This document shows, piece after piece, positions 1-10,706 of a stretch of 64,000 bases of DNA (position 1 is the stretch's first letter; every line of letters starts with the position of its first letter). A program made the translations under genes and the position numbers. The stretch comes from Paracidovorax wautersii (GTDB taxonomy: Bacteria > Pseudomonadota > Gammaproteobacteria > Burkholderiales > Burkholderiaceae_C): positions 310,001-374,000 of the forward strand of contig NZ_FONX01000002.1 of NCBI RefSeq assembly GCF_900113035.1. The letters run 5' to 3'. The notes below the pieces were generated by a model. The model was not told the origin of the DNA and ran no database searches. It was given only the letters and a program-made list of their open reading frames with translations.

Positions 1-1686
1 GACCTGCTGCGCGTGCTGGATTCCGCCAACGACATCTGCGCCGCTGCCGCCGAGCTGCTGGGCCGCACCCTGCGCGTGAGCCGCGCCGGCTATGCGCTGG
101 TGGACCACAGCGCCGAAGACGCCACGGTGCCCTGCGACTGGACGCAGCCGGGCGTGGCCTCGGTCGCCGGCCGGCTGAACCTGCGCCACTACGGAAGCTT
201 CGTCGATGACCTCAAGGCCGACCGCATCGTGCGCATCGCCGATGTGGCGGCCGACGAGCGCACCCGCGCCGCGCTGCCCGCCCTGCAGGAGCGCGGCGTG
301 TCCGCCCTGCTGCACGTGCCGGTGCTGGAGCAGGGCCGGCTGGTGGCGCTGCTCTTCGCCAGCCATGCCGGCCGGCACGACTGGAGTGACGAGGACTGCG
401 ACTTCATGCGCGAAGTGGCCGGCCGCACGCGCACGGCCGTGGAGCGTGCGCGCACCGAGGCGCAGCTGCGCGAGGTCAACGAATCGCTGGAGCGCAAGGT
501 GGCCCAGCGCACGCAGGAGCTGATGGAGGTGGAGGCGCACTTCCGCCAGGCGCAGAAGATGGAGGCCATCGGCCAGCTCACGGGCGGCATCGCGCACGAC
601 TTCAACAACCTGCTGGGCAGCATGAGCGCCAGCCTGCAGGTGCTGGAAAAGCGCCTGGCCGCGCAGCGCTACGACAACGCCGAGCGCTACATCGGCATGG
701 CGCAGGCCTCGGTGCGCCGCGCCGCATCGCTCACCCAGCGGCTGCTGGCCTTCTCGCGCCGCCAGACGCTGGACCCCAAGCCCACCGACGTCAACCGCCT
801 GGTGGCCGGCATCGAGGAGATCGTGCGCCGCACGGTGGGCCCGTCGGTGGAGCTGGAAGTGGTGGGCGCCGGGGGGCTGTGGCTCACCAAGGTCGATGCG
901 CCGCAGCTGGAGAACGCCCTGCTCAACCTGTGCATCAACGCGCGCGACGCCATGGCGCCCCACGGCGGCCGCCTCACCATCGAGACCGCCAACAAGTGGC
1001 TGGACGACCGCGCCGGCAGCGAGCGCGAGCTGCCGCCCGGCCAGTACATCTCCATCTGCGTGACCGACACCGGCTCGGGCATGACGCCCGACGTCGTGGC
1101 CCGCGCCTTCGACCCCTTCTTCACCACCAAGCCCATGGGCCAGGGCACGGGGCTGGGCCTGTCGATGGTCTATGGCTTCGTGCGCCAGTCGGGCGGCCAG
1201 GTGCGCATCTATTCCGAGCCCGGCGAGGGCACGACCATGTGCCTCTACCTGCCGCGCCATCTGGGCGATGCCGAGCCCGACCTGGAGCAGGAGCGCACGC
1301 GCTACGCGCACCAGGCCGACGGCGAGGTGGTGCTGGTGATCGAGGACGAGGGCACCATCCGCAGCCTGATCGTGGAGGAGCTGCAGGACATGGGCTACCA
1401 GGTCATCTCGGCCGGAGACGGGCAGGCGGGCCTGCACATCCTGCAGTCCGACCGGCGCATCGACCTGCTGCTGACCGACGTGGGCCTGCCCGGCGGCCTC
1501 AACGGCCGCCAGGTGGCCGACGCGGCCCGGGTGACGCGGCCGCAGCTGAAGGTGCTGTTCATCACCGGCTACGCCGAGAACGCGGCGGTGGGCAACGGCT
1601 TGCTGGAATACGGCATGCAGGTGATCACCAAGCCCTTCGACATGGAGGCGCTGGCGGGCAAGGTGCGGGAGATGATCGAGAACTGA
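1..1686 (+). CDS. Hybrid sensor histidine kinase with receiver domain, 5' end outside window
   Basis: A two-component protein that should autophosphorylate on histidine and pass the phosphate to its own receiver. The frame is open from the first base, so the N-terminus lies upstream; codons here count from base 1. A GAF-like segment covers roughly codons 20-145, followed by a short coiled coil at 155-185. The HisKA H-box ([11 protein letters not shown]) has its phospho-acceptor His at codon 199. The HATPase domain shows [16 protein letters not shown] and GTGLGLS. The C-terminal receiver has the acidic IEDE, the phospho-acceptor Asp at codon 493 ([10 protein letters not shown]) and a late Lys (ITKPF). 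No transmembrane segment or DNA-binding domain is visible in this part, so the signal is probably sensed in the cytoplasm by the GAF domain. The ligand cannot be inferred. Confidence 0.93.
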   Translation, partial: DLLRVLDSANDICAAAAELLGRTLRVSRAGYALVDHSAEDATVPCDWTQPGVASVAGRLNLRHYGSFVDDLKADRIVRIADVAADERTRAALPALQERGVSALLHVPVLEQGRLVALLFASHAGRHDWSDEDCDFMREVAGRTRTAVERARTEAQLREVNESLERKVAQRTQELMEVEAHFRQAQKMEAIGQLTGGIAHDFNNLLGSMSASLQVLEKRLAAQRYDNAERYIGMAQASVRRAASLTQRLLAFSRRQTLDPKPTDVNRLVAGIEEIVRRTVGPSVELEVVGAGGLWLTKVDAPQLENALLNLCINARDAMAPHGGRLTIETANKWLDDRAGSERELPPGQYISICVTDTGSGMTPDVVARAFDPFFTTKPMGQGTGLGLSMVYGFVRQSGGQVRIYSEPGEGTTMCLYLPRHLGDAEPDLEQERTRYAHQADGEVVLVIEDEGTIRSLIVEELQDMGYQVISAGDGQAGLHILQSDRRIDLLLTDVGLPGGLNGRQVADAARVTRPQLKVLFITGYAENAAVGNGLLEYGMQVITKPFDMEALAGKVREMIEN

Positions 1687-1750
1687 CGGGCGCCGGCAAG
1701 GCCCGCAGGATTGCGGCGAAAATGCCGCTCTGCGCTTGTTGCGCCTGCGC

Positions 1751-1795
1751 TCATAGCTATGATTTGCATGGCGAGAGGGCGCTGGCGGCCCCCTC
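1751..1795 (+). repeat. Degenerate copy of the dispersed ATAGC repeat
   Basis: Only the right half of the family core (ATAGC) and a GGGCGCTGGCGGCC tail are recognisable. It sits between the histidine kinase stop and the gabD stop, that is between two convergent genes. This is the weakest of the eight copies in the window. Confidence 0.4.
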
Positions 1796-1816
1796 GCGCC
1801 CGGGCCCTGCGCCGGT

Positions 1817-3280
1817 TCAGAGGCTCGCGAGGCCGCCCATGCACAGGTACTTCACGACCAGGTAGTCGTCCATGCCGTAGGACGAACCTTCCCGCCCCAG
1901 GCCCGACTGCTTCACGCCGCCGAAGGGCGCCACCTCGTTCGAGATCAGCCCGGTGTTGATGCCGACCATGCCGTATTCCAACGCCTCGGCCACGCGCCAG
2001 ACGCGGGCGATGTCGCGGCTGAAGAAATAGCTGGCCAGGCCGAACTCGGTGTCGTTGGCCAGCTGCACCACCTCGGCATCGGTCTCGAAGCGGAACAGCG
2101 GGGCCAGCGGGCCGAAGGTCTCTTCGCGCGCCACCCGCATGCCGGGCCGGGCGCCGGCCACCACGGTCGGCTCGAAGAAGGTGCCGCCCAGCGCATGGCG
2201 CTTGCCGCCCGTCAGCACCTGGCCGCCCTGGGCGACGGCGTCGGCGATGTGCGCCTCGACCTTGTCCAGCGCCGCCGCGTCGATCAGCGGGCCCTGCTCC
2301 ACGCCGGGCTCGGTGCCCGGCCCCACCTTGAGCGCCCGTACGGCCGCCACCAGCTTTGCGGCGAAGGCGTCATAGACGCCGGCCTGCACGTAGAGCCGGT
2401 TGGCGCACACGCAGGTCTGGCCCGCGTTGCGGAACTTGGAGGCCATGGCGCCGGCCACGGCGGCGTCCAGGTCGGCATCGTCGAACACGATGAAGGGCGC
2501 ATTGCCGCCCAGCTCCAGCGACAGCTTCTTGATGCTGGGCGCGCTCTGCGCCATCAGCAGGCGGCCCACCTCGGTCGAGCCGGTGAAGCTCAGCTTGCGC
2601 ACGATGGGGTTGGCGGTGAGTTCGCCGCCGATGGCGCGCGCATCGCCCGTCAGCACGCTGAAGACGCCGGCCGGCACGCCCGCCTCTTCGGCCAGGGCCG
2701 CCAGCGCCAGCGCCGAGAAGGGCGTGCCTTCGGCCGGCTTGAGCACCATGGTGCAGCCGGCCGCCAGGGCGGGGCCGGCCTTGCGGGTGATCATCGCGGC
2801 CGGGAAGTTCCAGGGCGTGATGGCGGCGCAGACGCCGATGGGTTCCTTGACTACCAGCAGCCGCTTGTCGCCGGCCGGGGACTGCAGCGTGTCGCCGTGC
2901 ACGCGCTTGCCTTCTTCGGCGAACCATTCGATGAACGATGCGGCGTAGGCGATCTCGCCCTTCGACTCGGCCAGCGGTTTGCCCTGCTCGGCGGTCATGA
3001 TCGCCGCGAGGTCGTCGGCGTGCGCGAGCATCAGGTCGTTCCAGCGGCGCAGGATGGCGCTGCGCTCCTTGGCCGTGCGGCGGCGCCAGCCCGCCCAGGC
3101 TGCCTGGGCCGCGTCGATGGCGCGGCGCGTCTCATGCGCGCCCATGTCGGGCACATGGCCGATCACCTCACCGGTGGCGGGGTTGGTGACGGCGAAGGTG
3201 GCGCCGCTGTCGGCGTCGCACCAGCGGCCGGCGAGGAAGGCCTGCTGGCGCAGGAGCGAGGGGTTGTTCAGTGTGAGCAT
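1817..3280 (-). CDS. gabD: NADP-dependent succinate-semialdehyde dehydrogenase
   Basis: Oxidises succinate semialdehyde to succinate, the second step of GABA breakdown, feeding the TCA cycle in the cytoplasm. The 487-residue length is typical of GabD. The aldehyde dehydrogenase fold is clear: TPWNFP near residue 155, the catalytic general base Glu256 (LELGGNAPF) and the catalytic Cys290 (NAGQTCVCANR). It is the last gene of a six-gene minus-strand operon that begins with gabT and includes a complete ABC importer. It starts 12 bp downstream of the second permease stop, so it is almost certainly co-transcribed. Substrate specificity is inferred from the closeness to GabD and from gabT in the same operon; a related semialdehyde such as glutarate semialdehyde cannot be excluded. 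Confidence 0.93.
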   Translation of the reverse strand: MLTLNNPSLLRQQAFLAGRWCDADSGATFAVTNPATGEVIGHVPDMGAHETRRAIDAAQAAWAGWRRRTAKERSAILRRWNDLMLAHADDLAAIMTAEQGKPLAESKGEIAYAASFIEWFAEEGKRVHGDTLQSPAGDKRLLVVKEPIGVCAAITPWNFPAAMITRKAGPALAAGCTMVLKPAEGTPFSALALAALAEEAGVPAGVFSVLTGDARAIGGELTANPIVRKLSFTGSTEVGRLLMAQSAPSIKKLSLELGGNAPFIVFDDADLDAAVAGAMASKFRNAGQTCVCANRLYVQAGVYDAFAAKLVAAVRALKVGPGTEPGVEQGPLIDAAALDKVEAHIADAVAQGGQVLTGGKRHALGGTFFEPTVVAGARPGMRVAREETFGPLAPLFRFETDAEVVQLANDTEFGLASYFFSRDIARVWRVAEALEYGMVGINTGLISNEVAPFGGVKQSGLGREGSSYGMDDYLVVKYLCMGGLASL

Positions 3281-3292
3281 GGGTGGTTTGCC

Positions 3293-4126
3293 TCAGGCGC
3301 CGCGGCGGGCGGCACGGCCCCTGAGCCATTCGAGCGCCAGCAGCAGCGTGGTGGAGAAGACGATCAGGATGGTGGCCAGCGCGGCGATGGTCGGGCTGAT
3401 GTTTTCGCGGATGCCGGTGAACATCTGGCGCGGCAGCGTCACCTGCTCGGCGCCGGCGAGGAACAGGGTCACCACCACCTCGTCGAACGAGGTGGCGAAC
3501 GCGAAGAGCGCGCCCGAGATCACGCCCGGCGCGATCAGCGGCAGCGTGATGCGGAAGAAGGTGGTGAGCCGGCCGGCGCCCAGGCTCAGGCTGGCGCGCA
3601 CCAGGTTGTGGTTGAAGCCCTGCAGCGTGGCCAGCACGGTGGTGACCACGAAGGGCGCGCCCAGCGCGGCGTGGGCCAGGATCAGCGCGGTGTAGCTGTC
3701 CGACAGGCCCAGCGGCGCGAAGAAGAGGTACATGCCCACGCCGACCACGATCACCGGCACCACCATGGGCGAGATCAGCACCGCCATCAGCAGCGCCTTG
3801 CCGCGGAACTCCGCCTTGCTCAGCCCGGTGGCGGCCAGCGTGCCCAGCACGGTCGCGATGAGGGTGGCGGCCGGCGCGACGATGAAGCTGTTCTTCGCGG
3901 CGCGCATCCATTCCTCGGCCTCGAACAGGTTGCGGTACCAGCGCAGCGAGAAGCCGCTGATCGGATAGGCCAGGAAGCTGCTGTCGCTGAACGACAGCGG
4001 CACGATGGCGAGGATGGGCAGGGCCAGGTAGAGCAGCACCAGCACGCACAGAACGCGTAGCGCGTAGTACCAGACGCGTTCGGCCAGCGTGGCATAGGGC
4101 GGGAAGGTGTGGAGCAGCGAGCGCAT
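3293..4126 (-). CDS. ABC transporter permease, PotI-like
   Basis: Inner-membrane permease subunit of a spermidine/putrescine-type importer, 277 residues with about six membrane segments; the first is near residues 27-48. The cytoplasmic EAA loop that docks on the ATPase is visible as ASLSLGAGRLTTFFRITLP. It lies 22 bp downstream of the partner permease and 12 bp upstream of gabD. Family members move polyamines or related amines. Position between gabT and gabD argues that the substrate here is GABA, putrescine or another precursor of GABA, but this is an inference from context. Confidence 0.88.
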   Translation of the reverse strand: MRSLLHTFPPYATLAERVWYYALRVLCVLVLLYLALPILAIVPLSFSDSSFLAYPISGFSLRWYRNLFEAEEWMRAAKNSFIVAPAATLIATVLGTLAATGLSKAEFRGKALLMAVLISPMVVPVIVVGVGMYLFFAPLGLSDSYTALILAHAALGAPFVVTTVLATLQGFNHNLVRASLSLGAGRLTTFFRITLPLIAPGVISGALFAFATSFDEVVVTLFLAGAEQVTLPRQMFTGIRENISPTIAALATILIVFSTTLLLALEWLRGRAARRGA

Positions 4127-4148
4127 GGAAGTCGTTCCCCGGTGATGG

Positions 4149-5462
4149 TCAGCGGATGTTGGCGTTGGCGTTCGTCTGCACGATGCGCTGGTACACGGCG
4201 TAGAGCACCAGCGTGGCGGCCAGCAGCAGGGCGCCGAGCGCGCAGGCCATGCCCCAGTTGACGGCCTGGTTGGTGAAGTAGGCGACGTAGTAGCTCACCA
4301 TCTGGTCGCCGGGCCCGCCCAGCAGCGCTGGCGTGATGTAGTAGCCGATGGCGGTGATGAACACCAGCAGTACGCCAGCGGCGATGCCCGCATAGGTCTG
4401 CGGCACATAGACGCGCCAGAACGCTGCGAACGGGTGGCTGCCCAGCGAGATGGCGGCCCGCTGGTAGGTGGGCGGAATGGCCTTCATCACGCTGTAGAGC
4501 GGCAGGATCATGAAGGGCAGCAGGATGTGCACCATCGCGATGGTCACGCCGGTGCGGTTGAACAGCAGGGCCAGCGGCTCCTGGATCACGCCCAGCGCCA
4601 GCAGCCCGCCGTTCACCAGGCCCGACTGCTGCAGCAGCACCACCCAGGCGGCGATGCGCACCAGCACCGAAGTCCAGAACGGGATCAGCACGCAGATCAT
4701 CACCAGGTTGGCCTGCCGCGCGGGCAGGGTGGAGGCCCAGTACGCGAGCGGGAAGGCGATCAGCAGCGCCAGGCCCGTGGTGAGCGCGCCGATCCAGAGC
4801 GTGCGGCCGAAGATGTCCAGGTAGATCGCGCCTTCGTCAGGCGCCTTCTGGATGTGGCCCAGGTTGTCCTGCTTCAGGTCGAGCGAGGCCAGCAGGAAGA
4901 AGGGCGTGGTGCGGCTGCCGTTCTTGGCGATGGCCTGCCAGTAGGGCAGCTCGCCCCAGCGCGGGTCGATGGCGATCAGCGCGGCCCGGGCGTCGCCTTC
5001 GGCCGGCAGGGCGCGCGCCGTCTTGGTGATCAGGGAGCGGTAGCCGCTGATCTCGTTGTTGAGCCGGCGCGCGAGCTCGCCCACGCCGTTGCCCTGGCGG
5101 GCCGCGGCCAGGTCGGCGGCGAGCGCCGTGAAGGCGGCGTCGGGCGGCAGCGAGCGGCGGTCCCAGTGCTCCAGCACGGCCACGGCCTGCGGCAGCGCGT
5201 CGGGGATTTCCGGGCTGGAGACGGCCCGCTGCAGCAGCGCGCCGATGGGGATCGCGAACACCACCAGCAGAAAGAGTGCCAGCGGGGCGATCAGCGCGAG
5301 CGCGGAGGCCTTCCTGCGCAGCTCGGCGCGGTGCAGTTCCTGCTTGAGCCGCCGCTGGCCGGCGGCCGCAGCGGAGGGGGCGTCGCAGGCCGGGGCGCAA
5401 GACCCGGCAGGGGCGCCGCCGCCCGGGGGCAGCGGTGGCGGCAGTGCGGCGGCGTCGTTCAT
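4149..5462 (-). CDS. ABC transporter permease, PotH-like, with a large periplasmic insert
   Basis: Second permease of the same importer, 437 residues. It is longer than the usual PotH (about 300) because of an N-terminal proline/alanine-rich cytoplasmic stretch (residues 1-40) and a charged loop of about 140 residues between the first membrane segment (near 52-76) and the second (near 215-235). The remaining segments and an EAA-type loop (AISLGSHPFAAFWRVYVP) are normal. The start codon is 19 bp downstream of the binding-protein stop. Long periplasmic loops of this kind occur in a subgroup of PotH-like permeases; their role is not known to me. Confidence 0.87.
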   Translation of the reverse strand: MNDAAALPPPLPPGGGAPAGSCAPACDAPSAAAAGQRRLKQELHRAELRRKASALALIAPLALFLLVVFAIPIGALLQRAVSSPEIPDALPQAVAVLEHWDRRSLPPDAAFTALAADLAAARQGNGVGELARRLNNEISGYRSLITKTARALPAEGDARAALIAIDPRWGELPYWQAIAKNGSRTTPFFLLASLDLKQDNLGHIQKAPDEGAIYLDIFGRTLWIGALTTGLALLIAFPLAYWASTLPARQANLVMICVLIPFWTSVLVRIAAWVVLLQQSGLVNGGLLALGVIQEPLALLFNRTGVTIAMVHILLPFMILPLYSVMKAIPPTYQRAAISLGSHPFAAFWRVYVPQTYAGIAAGVLLVFITAIGYYITPALLGGPGDQMVSYYVAYFTNQAVNWGMACALGALLLAATLVLYAVYQRIVQTNANANIR

Positions 5463-5481
5463 GGCAGCGGGCCCCGTGCGC

Positions 5482-6516
5482 TTACTTGGCGGCCCAGGCG
5501 GTGAAGCGCTGCTGCAGCTCCTCGCCGTGGTCGGTCCAGAAGGCGCCGTTGAGCAGCACGGCGTTCTTGCTGTTGGCCGGCGCGTTGGGCAGGTCGGCCA
5601 GGGTCTTGGCGTCCAGCAGCTTGAGCGCGGCCTGGTTCACCGGGCCGTAGGCGATCTGCTTGGCATAGGCGGCCTGCTGGGCCGGGGCCACGGTGAAGGC
5701 GATGTAGTCGAGCGCCAGGTCCTTGTTGGGCGTGCCCTTGGGAATGGCCCAGTAGTCCAGGTCATAGATGCCGCCGTCCCAGACCACGTTCAGCGCCTTG
5801 CCCTCGCGGCGCGCGGCGTCGATGCGGCCGTTGAACACCGTGCTCATCACCACGTCGCCGGCCACCAGGAACTGGGGCGGCTGGGCGCCGGCTTCCCACC
5901 ACTGGATGAAGGGCTTGATCTCGTCGAGCTTCCTGAAGGCGCGGTCCACGCCCTCCTTGGTCGCCAGCACCTTGTACACGTCCTTGGCGGCGACGCCGTC
6001 GGCCATCAGCGCGAATTCGAGGTTGTAGAGCGCGGTCTTGCGCATGCCGCGCTTGCCGGGGATCTTCTTGACGTCCCAGAAGTCCTTCCAGCCGGTGGGG
6101 GGCGTCTTGAGCTTGTCGCTGTTGTAGGCCAGCACGGTGGACCAGACGAAGATGCCCATGCCGCATTCCTGGGTGGCTTCGGGGATGAAGCCGCTCTTGG
6201 GGCCGATCTTGCTGTAGTCCAGCTTTTCGTAGAGGCCTTCCTCGCAGCCCCGGGCGAGGTCGCCGGTCTCCACTTCGACCAGGTCCCAGGTCACGCGCCG
6301 CGCTTCGACCATGGCCTTGACCTTGGCCTGCTCGCCGTTGTATTCGACCCCGATGATCTTGTGGCCGGTTTGCTTCTCGAACGGCTGCACGAAGGCCTGC
6401 TTCTGCGCATTGCCGTTGGCGCCGCCGAAGTTCACGACGGTCAGGTCCCGGGCGCTGGCCGTGCCGCAGGCAAGCAGCAGGGCGGTGGCCGCGGCGTAGA
6501 AGGGAGTGCGTTGCAT
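5482..6516 (-). CDS. Periplasmic solute-binding protein, PotD/PotF type
   Basis: Captures the substrate in the periplasm for the neighbouring permeases. A Sec signal peptide is clear at residues 1-22 (hydrophobic AAATALLLACGTASA, cleavage after ASA). The mature part starts DLTVVNFGG, and the full length of 344 residues fits the polyamine-binding (SBP_bac) family. Within the operon it sits between the ATPase and the two permeases, the usual order for pot-like systems. Linked gabT and gabD suggest GABA, putrescine or a similar amine as ligand; the sequence alone does not decide between them. Confidence 0.9.
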   Translation of the reverse strand: MQRTPFYAAATALLLACGTASARDLTVVNFGGANGNAQKQAFVQPFEKQTGHKIIGVEYNGEQAKVKAMVEARRVTWDLVEVETGDLARGCEEGLYEKLDYSKIGPKSGFIPEATQECGMGIFVWSTVLAYNSDKLKTPPTGWKDFWDVKKIPGKRGMRKTALYNLEFALMADGVAAKDVYKVLATKEGVDRAFRKLDEIKPFIQWWEAGAQPPQFLVAGDVVMSTVFNGRIDAARREGKALNVVWDGGIYDLDYWAIPKGTPNKDLALDYIAFTVAPAQQAAYAKQIAYGPVNQAALKLLDAKTLADLPNAPANSKNAVLLNGAFWTDHGEELQQRFTAWAAK

Positions 6517-6572
6517 GGTGGGTGCCTTTCAGTGGGAGGAAGGGGCGGGGCGGGGTGGGGAAACGGGAAGGC

Positions 6573-7709
<1,137 letters not shown>

Positions 7710-7743
7710 GTGCGGGGTTCTCCGGCAGGGTTGTCTTGCGGTC

Positions 7744-9012
7744 TCAGGCCTGGCGCAGCGCGTTGTCCAGCACGTCCAGCGCCTCGTCGAAGGTGGCGTC
7801 GGCGATGGTCAGCGGGAACAGGAAGCGGATCACGTTGCCGTAGGTTCCGCAGCTCAGCAGCAGCAGGCCGCCGGCCAGCGCGCGCGACTGCACGCGCTTG
7901 AGGAAATCCACGTCGGGCTCGCCGGTGACGGGGTGCTTGAACTCCACCGCCACCATGCCGCCCGGGCCGCGCACGTCGGCGATCTGCGGCACCTGCCCGC
8001 GCAGCGCCTGCAGCCGCTCCTTGAGCTTGCCGCCCAGGTGGTTCGCGCGCTCGGCCAGCTGCTCTTCTTCGAGCACGTCCAGCACCGCATGCGCCGCGGC
8101 CACGGCCAGCGGGTTGCCGGCATAGGTGCCGCCCAGGCCGCCGGGCTGCGCGGCGTCCATGATCTCGGCACGGCCGCACACGGCCGACAGCGGCATGCCG
8201 CCCGCCAGGCTCTTGGCCAGCGTCATCAGGTCGGGCAGCACGTCGTAGTGCTCCATGGCGAACAGCTTGCCGGTGCGCGCGAAGCCCGTCTGCACCTCGT
8301 CGGCGATCAGCAGGATGCCGTGGTCGTCGCAGACCTGGCGCAGCGCGCGCATGAACCCGGGCGGCACCATGTAGAAGCCGCCTTCGCCCTGCACGGGCTC
8401 GACGATGATGGCCGCCACGCGAGCGGCGTCGATGTCGGCCTTGAACACCTGCTGCAGCGCCTTGAGCGCGGCTTCTTCCGTCACGCCGTGCAGCGCGTTG
8501 GGGAAGGGCAGGTGGTAGATGTCGCCGGGGAAGGGCCCGAAGCCGACCTTGTACGGAACCACCTTGCCGGTCAGCGCCATGCCGAGCATGGTGCGGCCAT
8601 GGAAGGCGCCGCCGAAGGCGATCACGCCCGGACGGCCGGTGGCGGCGCGGGCGATCTTCACCGCGTTCTCCACGGCTTCGGCGCCGGTGCTGAAGAAGGC
8701 GGTCTTCTTGGCGTGGCTGCCGGGCGTGATGCGGTTGATGCGCTCGGCCAGCTCCACGTAGGAGCCATAGGGAACGATCTGGTAGGCGGTGTGGGTGAAG
8801 CGGCCGAGCTGATCGCTGATCGCCGCCACCACCTTCGGGTGGCGATGGCCGGTGTTGAGCACCGCGATGCCGGCGGCGAAGTCGATGTAGCGGCGGCCTT
8901 CGACATCCCAGAGCTCCGCGTTCTCGGCGCGGTCCGCGTAGAAGTTGCACATCACGCCCACGCCGCGCGGGGTGGCGGCGTCCTTGCGTTGCTGCAGTGT
9001 CTGGTTGTCCAT
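7744..9012 (-). CDS. gabT: 4-aminobutyrate--2-oxoglutarate transaminase
   Basis: PLP enzyme that transfers the amino group of GABA to 2-oxoglutarate, giving succinate semialdehyde and glutamate. 422 residues, the normal length. The PLP lysine is Lys267 (TLAKSLAGGMPLSAV), with the cofactor Asp in LLIADEVQTGFARTG and the phosphate-binding STGAEAVENAVK. It is the first gene of the operon; its product is consumed by GabD, encoded six genes downstream. It is transcribed divergently from a MocR/GabR-type regulator across a 119-bp spacer, the arrangement known for gabTD and gabR in Bacillus. A 5-aminovalerate side activity is common in this family. Confidence 0.94.
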   Translation of the reverse strand: MDNQTLQQRKDAATPRGVGVMCNFYADRAENAELWDVEGRRYIDFAAGIAVLNTGHRHPKVVAAISDQLGRFTHTAYQIVPYGSYVELAERINRITPGSHAKKTAFFSTGAEAVENAVKIARAATGRPGVIAFGGAFHGRTMLGMALTGKVVPYKVGFGPFPGDIYHLPFPNALHGVTEEAALKALQQVFKADIDAARVAAIIVEPVQGEGGFYMVPPGFMRALRQVCDDHGILLIADEVQTGFARTGKLFAMEHYDVLPDLMTLAKSLAGGMPLSAVCGRAEIMDAAQPGGLGGTYAGNPLAVAAAHAVLDVLEEEQLAERANHLGGKLKERLQALRGQVPQIADVRGPGGMVAVEFKHPVTGEPDVDFLKRVQSRALAGGLLLLSCGTYGNVIRFLFPLTIADATFDEALDVLDNALRQA

Positions 9013-9076
9013 GGGCGGCTCCTCGGTTGGGCGGTGAGTGGTTGAAACGTGGACAGAGTGTGTGCAATCTCGGCCC

Positions 9077-9111
9077 TACAATGAAGAGCCATTTCTTCCA
9101 TTTCGATGGAA
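9077..9111. promoter_or_regulatory. Promoter/operator region between gabT and the MocR regulator
   Basis: A -10-like TACAAT lies at 9077-9082 for the plus strand, without a convincing -35. Just downstream, 9096-9111 is a perfect inverted repeat, TTCCATTTCGATGGAA, with arms of six bases. A direct repeat CCATTT occurs at 9089-9094 and 9098-9103. MocR/GabR regulators bind direct or inverted sites in such divergent spacers, so this is the likely operator. The assignment is inferred from position. Confidence 0.5.
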
Positions 9112-9131
9112 CCACTTTCTACGGGTAAGCC

Positions 9132-10646
9132 ATGTATTCCATCCTGTCGGATTGGCTTGCGGAAAACCTCGATACGAGCGCCGAAGAGCCGGCCTACCGG
9201 CAGCTCTACCGGCTGCTGCAGCAGGCGATCCTGTCGGGGCGGCTGGCCGCGGGCACGCAGCTGCCCTCGTCCCGCGCGCTGAGCGCGGACCTCTCCATCG
9301 CGCGCAACACGGTGATCCAGGTCTATGAGCAGCTGCTGGCCGAAGGCTATGTGGAGACGCAAAGCGGCAGCGGCACCTATGTGGCCGATACCCAGCCCGA
9401 CCGCGTGGAAACGGGCCCCGAGGCCACGCCGCGCCGCGCGGTGCGCGACCGCCACCGGCTGTCCGCACGCGGCAAGCGCACCATCGAGCTGAGCGGTGTC
9501 TCGAAGCTGCAGTGGGGCGCCTTCATGCCCGGCGTGCCCGACGTGACCGAGTTCCCCCTCAAGTCATGGAACCGCCTGCAGAGCCGCATCTGGCGCAAGC
9601 CCCAGCCTGAGCTGATGACCTATGCGCCCGGCGGCGGCTACCGGCCCCTGCGCCGCGCCCTGGCCGACTACCTGCGGGTGGCGCGCCTGGCCAACTGCCA
9701 GCCTGAGCAGATCATCATCACCACGGGCATCCACCAGTCGGTGGACCTGGCCGTGCGCCTGCTGTGCGACGTGGGCGACCATGTCTGGATCGAGGAGCCC
9801 TGCTACTGGGGGCTGCGCGGCATCCTGCAGTCGTCGGGGCTCAAGCTGACCCCGATCCCGGTGGATGCCGAGGGCATTCGCCCCGAGGCCCGGCACCTGG
9901 CGCGCCCGCCCCGGCTCATCATCTGCACGCCATCGCACCAGTACCCGCTGGGCATGGTGATGAGCCTGGCGCGGCGGCGCATGCTGCTGGAGTACGCCCG
10001 CCAGCACAACTGCTGGATCATCGAGGACGACTACGACAGCGAATTCCGCTTCGGCATCCGCCCGCTGGCGTCGCTGCAGGGCCTGGACACCAACGGCCAG
10101 GTGATCTATCTCAGCAGCTTCAGCAAGACGCTTTTCCCGGGCATGCGCGTGGGCTACATGGCGGTGCCCGCGCCGCTGGCGGATCTCTTCTCCCAAGGGC
10201 TGGCCGAGCTGTACCGCGAAGGCCAGCTGATGCAGCAGGCGGTGCTGGCCGAGTTCATCGACGAGGGCTATCTCTCCTCGCACATCCGCCGCATGCGCGG
10301 CGTGTATGCCGAACGGCGCAGCCTGCTGATCGCGGCCATCCACCGCCGCTTCGGCCAGGCGCTGCCGGTGATGGGCGACGAAGCCGGCCTGCACCTGGTG
10401 CTGGGGCTGCCCCATCTGCGCGACGACTGGGCGGTGTGCCGCGCGGCCATGGAGCGCGGCATCGTCGCCCGCCCCTTGAGCGCCTATTACAGCCTGGCCC
10501 GGTCGGCGCAGGCCGGGCTGCTGCTGGGCTACGGCTGCGTGCCCGACGAGCGCATCGGCCCGGCCTTCGATCTGCTGGCCGATGCGGTGGAAACGGTGGG
10601 CGCCGTGGCGTCGCCGGGGCCTTCGCCGCGCAGGAAGCGGAGCTAG
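9132..10646 (+). CDS. MocR/GabR-family PLP-dependent transcriptional regulator
   Basis: DNA-binding regulator with an aminotransferase-like sensor domain, 504 residues. The N-terminal GntR-type winged helix spans about residues 15-82 (PSSRALSADLSIARNTVIQVYEQL). The rest is a fold-type I aminotransferase domain with the PLP lysine at Lys332 (SSFSKTLFPGMRVGYM) and the cofactor-contacting DYDSEF. Proteins of this design bind PLP and sense an amine through an external aldimine. The divergent gabT operon is the obvious target, with GABA as probable inducer by analogy with Bacillus GabR. Confidence 0.9.
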   Translation: MYSILSDWLAENLDTSAEEPAYRQLYRLLQQAILSGRLAAGTQLPSSRALSADLSIARNTVIQVYEQLLAEGYVETQSGSGTYVADTQPDRVETGPEATPRRAVRDRHRLSARGKRTIELSGVSKLQWGAFMPGVPDVTEFPLKSWNRLQSRIWRKPQPELMTYAPGGGYRPLRRALADYLRVARLANCQPEQIIITTGIHQSVDLAVRLLCDVGDHVWIEEPCYWGLRGILQSSGLKLTPIPVDAEGIRPEARHLARPPRLIICTPSHQYPLGMVMSLARRRMLLEYARQHNCWIIEDDYDSEFRFGIRPLASLQGLDTNGQVIYLSSFSKTLFPGMRVGYMAVPAPLADLFSQGLAELYREGQLMQQAVLAEFIDEGYLSSHIRRMRGVYAERRSLLIAAIHRRFGQALPVMGDEAGLHLVLGLPHLRDDWAVCRAAMERGIVARPLSAYYSLARSAQAGLLLGYGCVPDERIGPAFDLLADAVETVGAVASPGPSPRRKRS

Positions 10647-10706
10647 AGCGGCGCGGGGCGGCCGGGCGCCGCCGCCGCGCGCCGCGCCGTGCCGTGCCCT
10701 GCCGGG

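Noticed and set aside
2195-4060. A 621-codon plus-strand frame
   Set aside because: Shadow of gabD and the first permease; His/Gln/Arg-rich product with no family resemblance.
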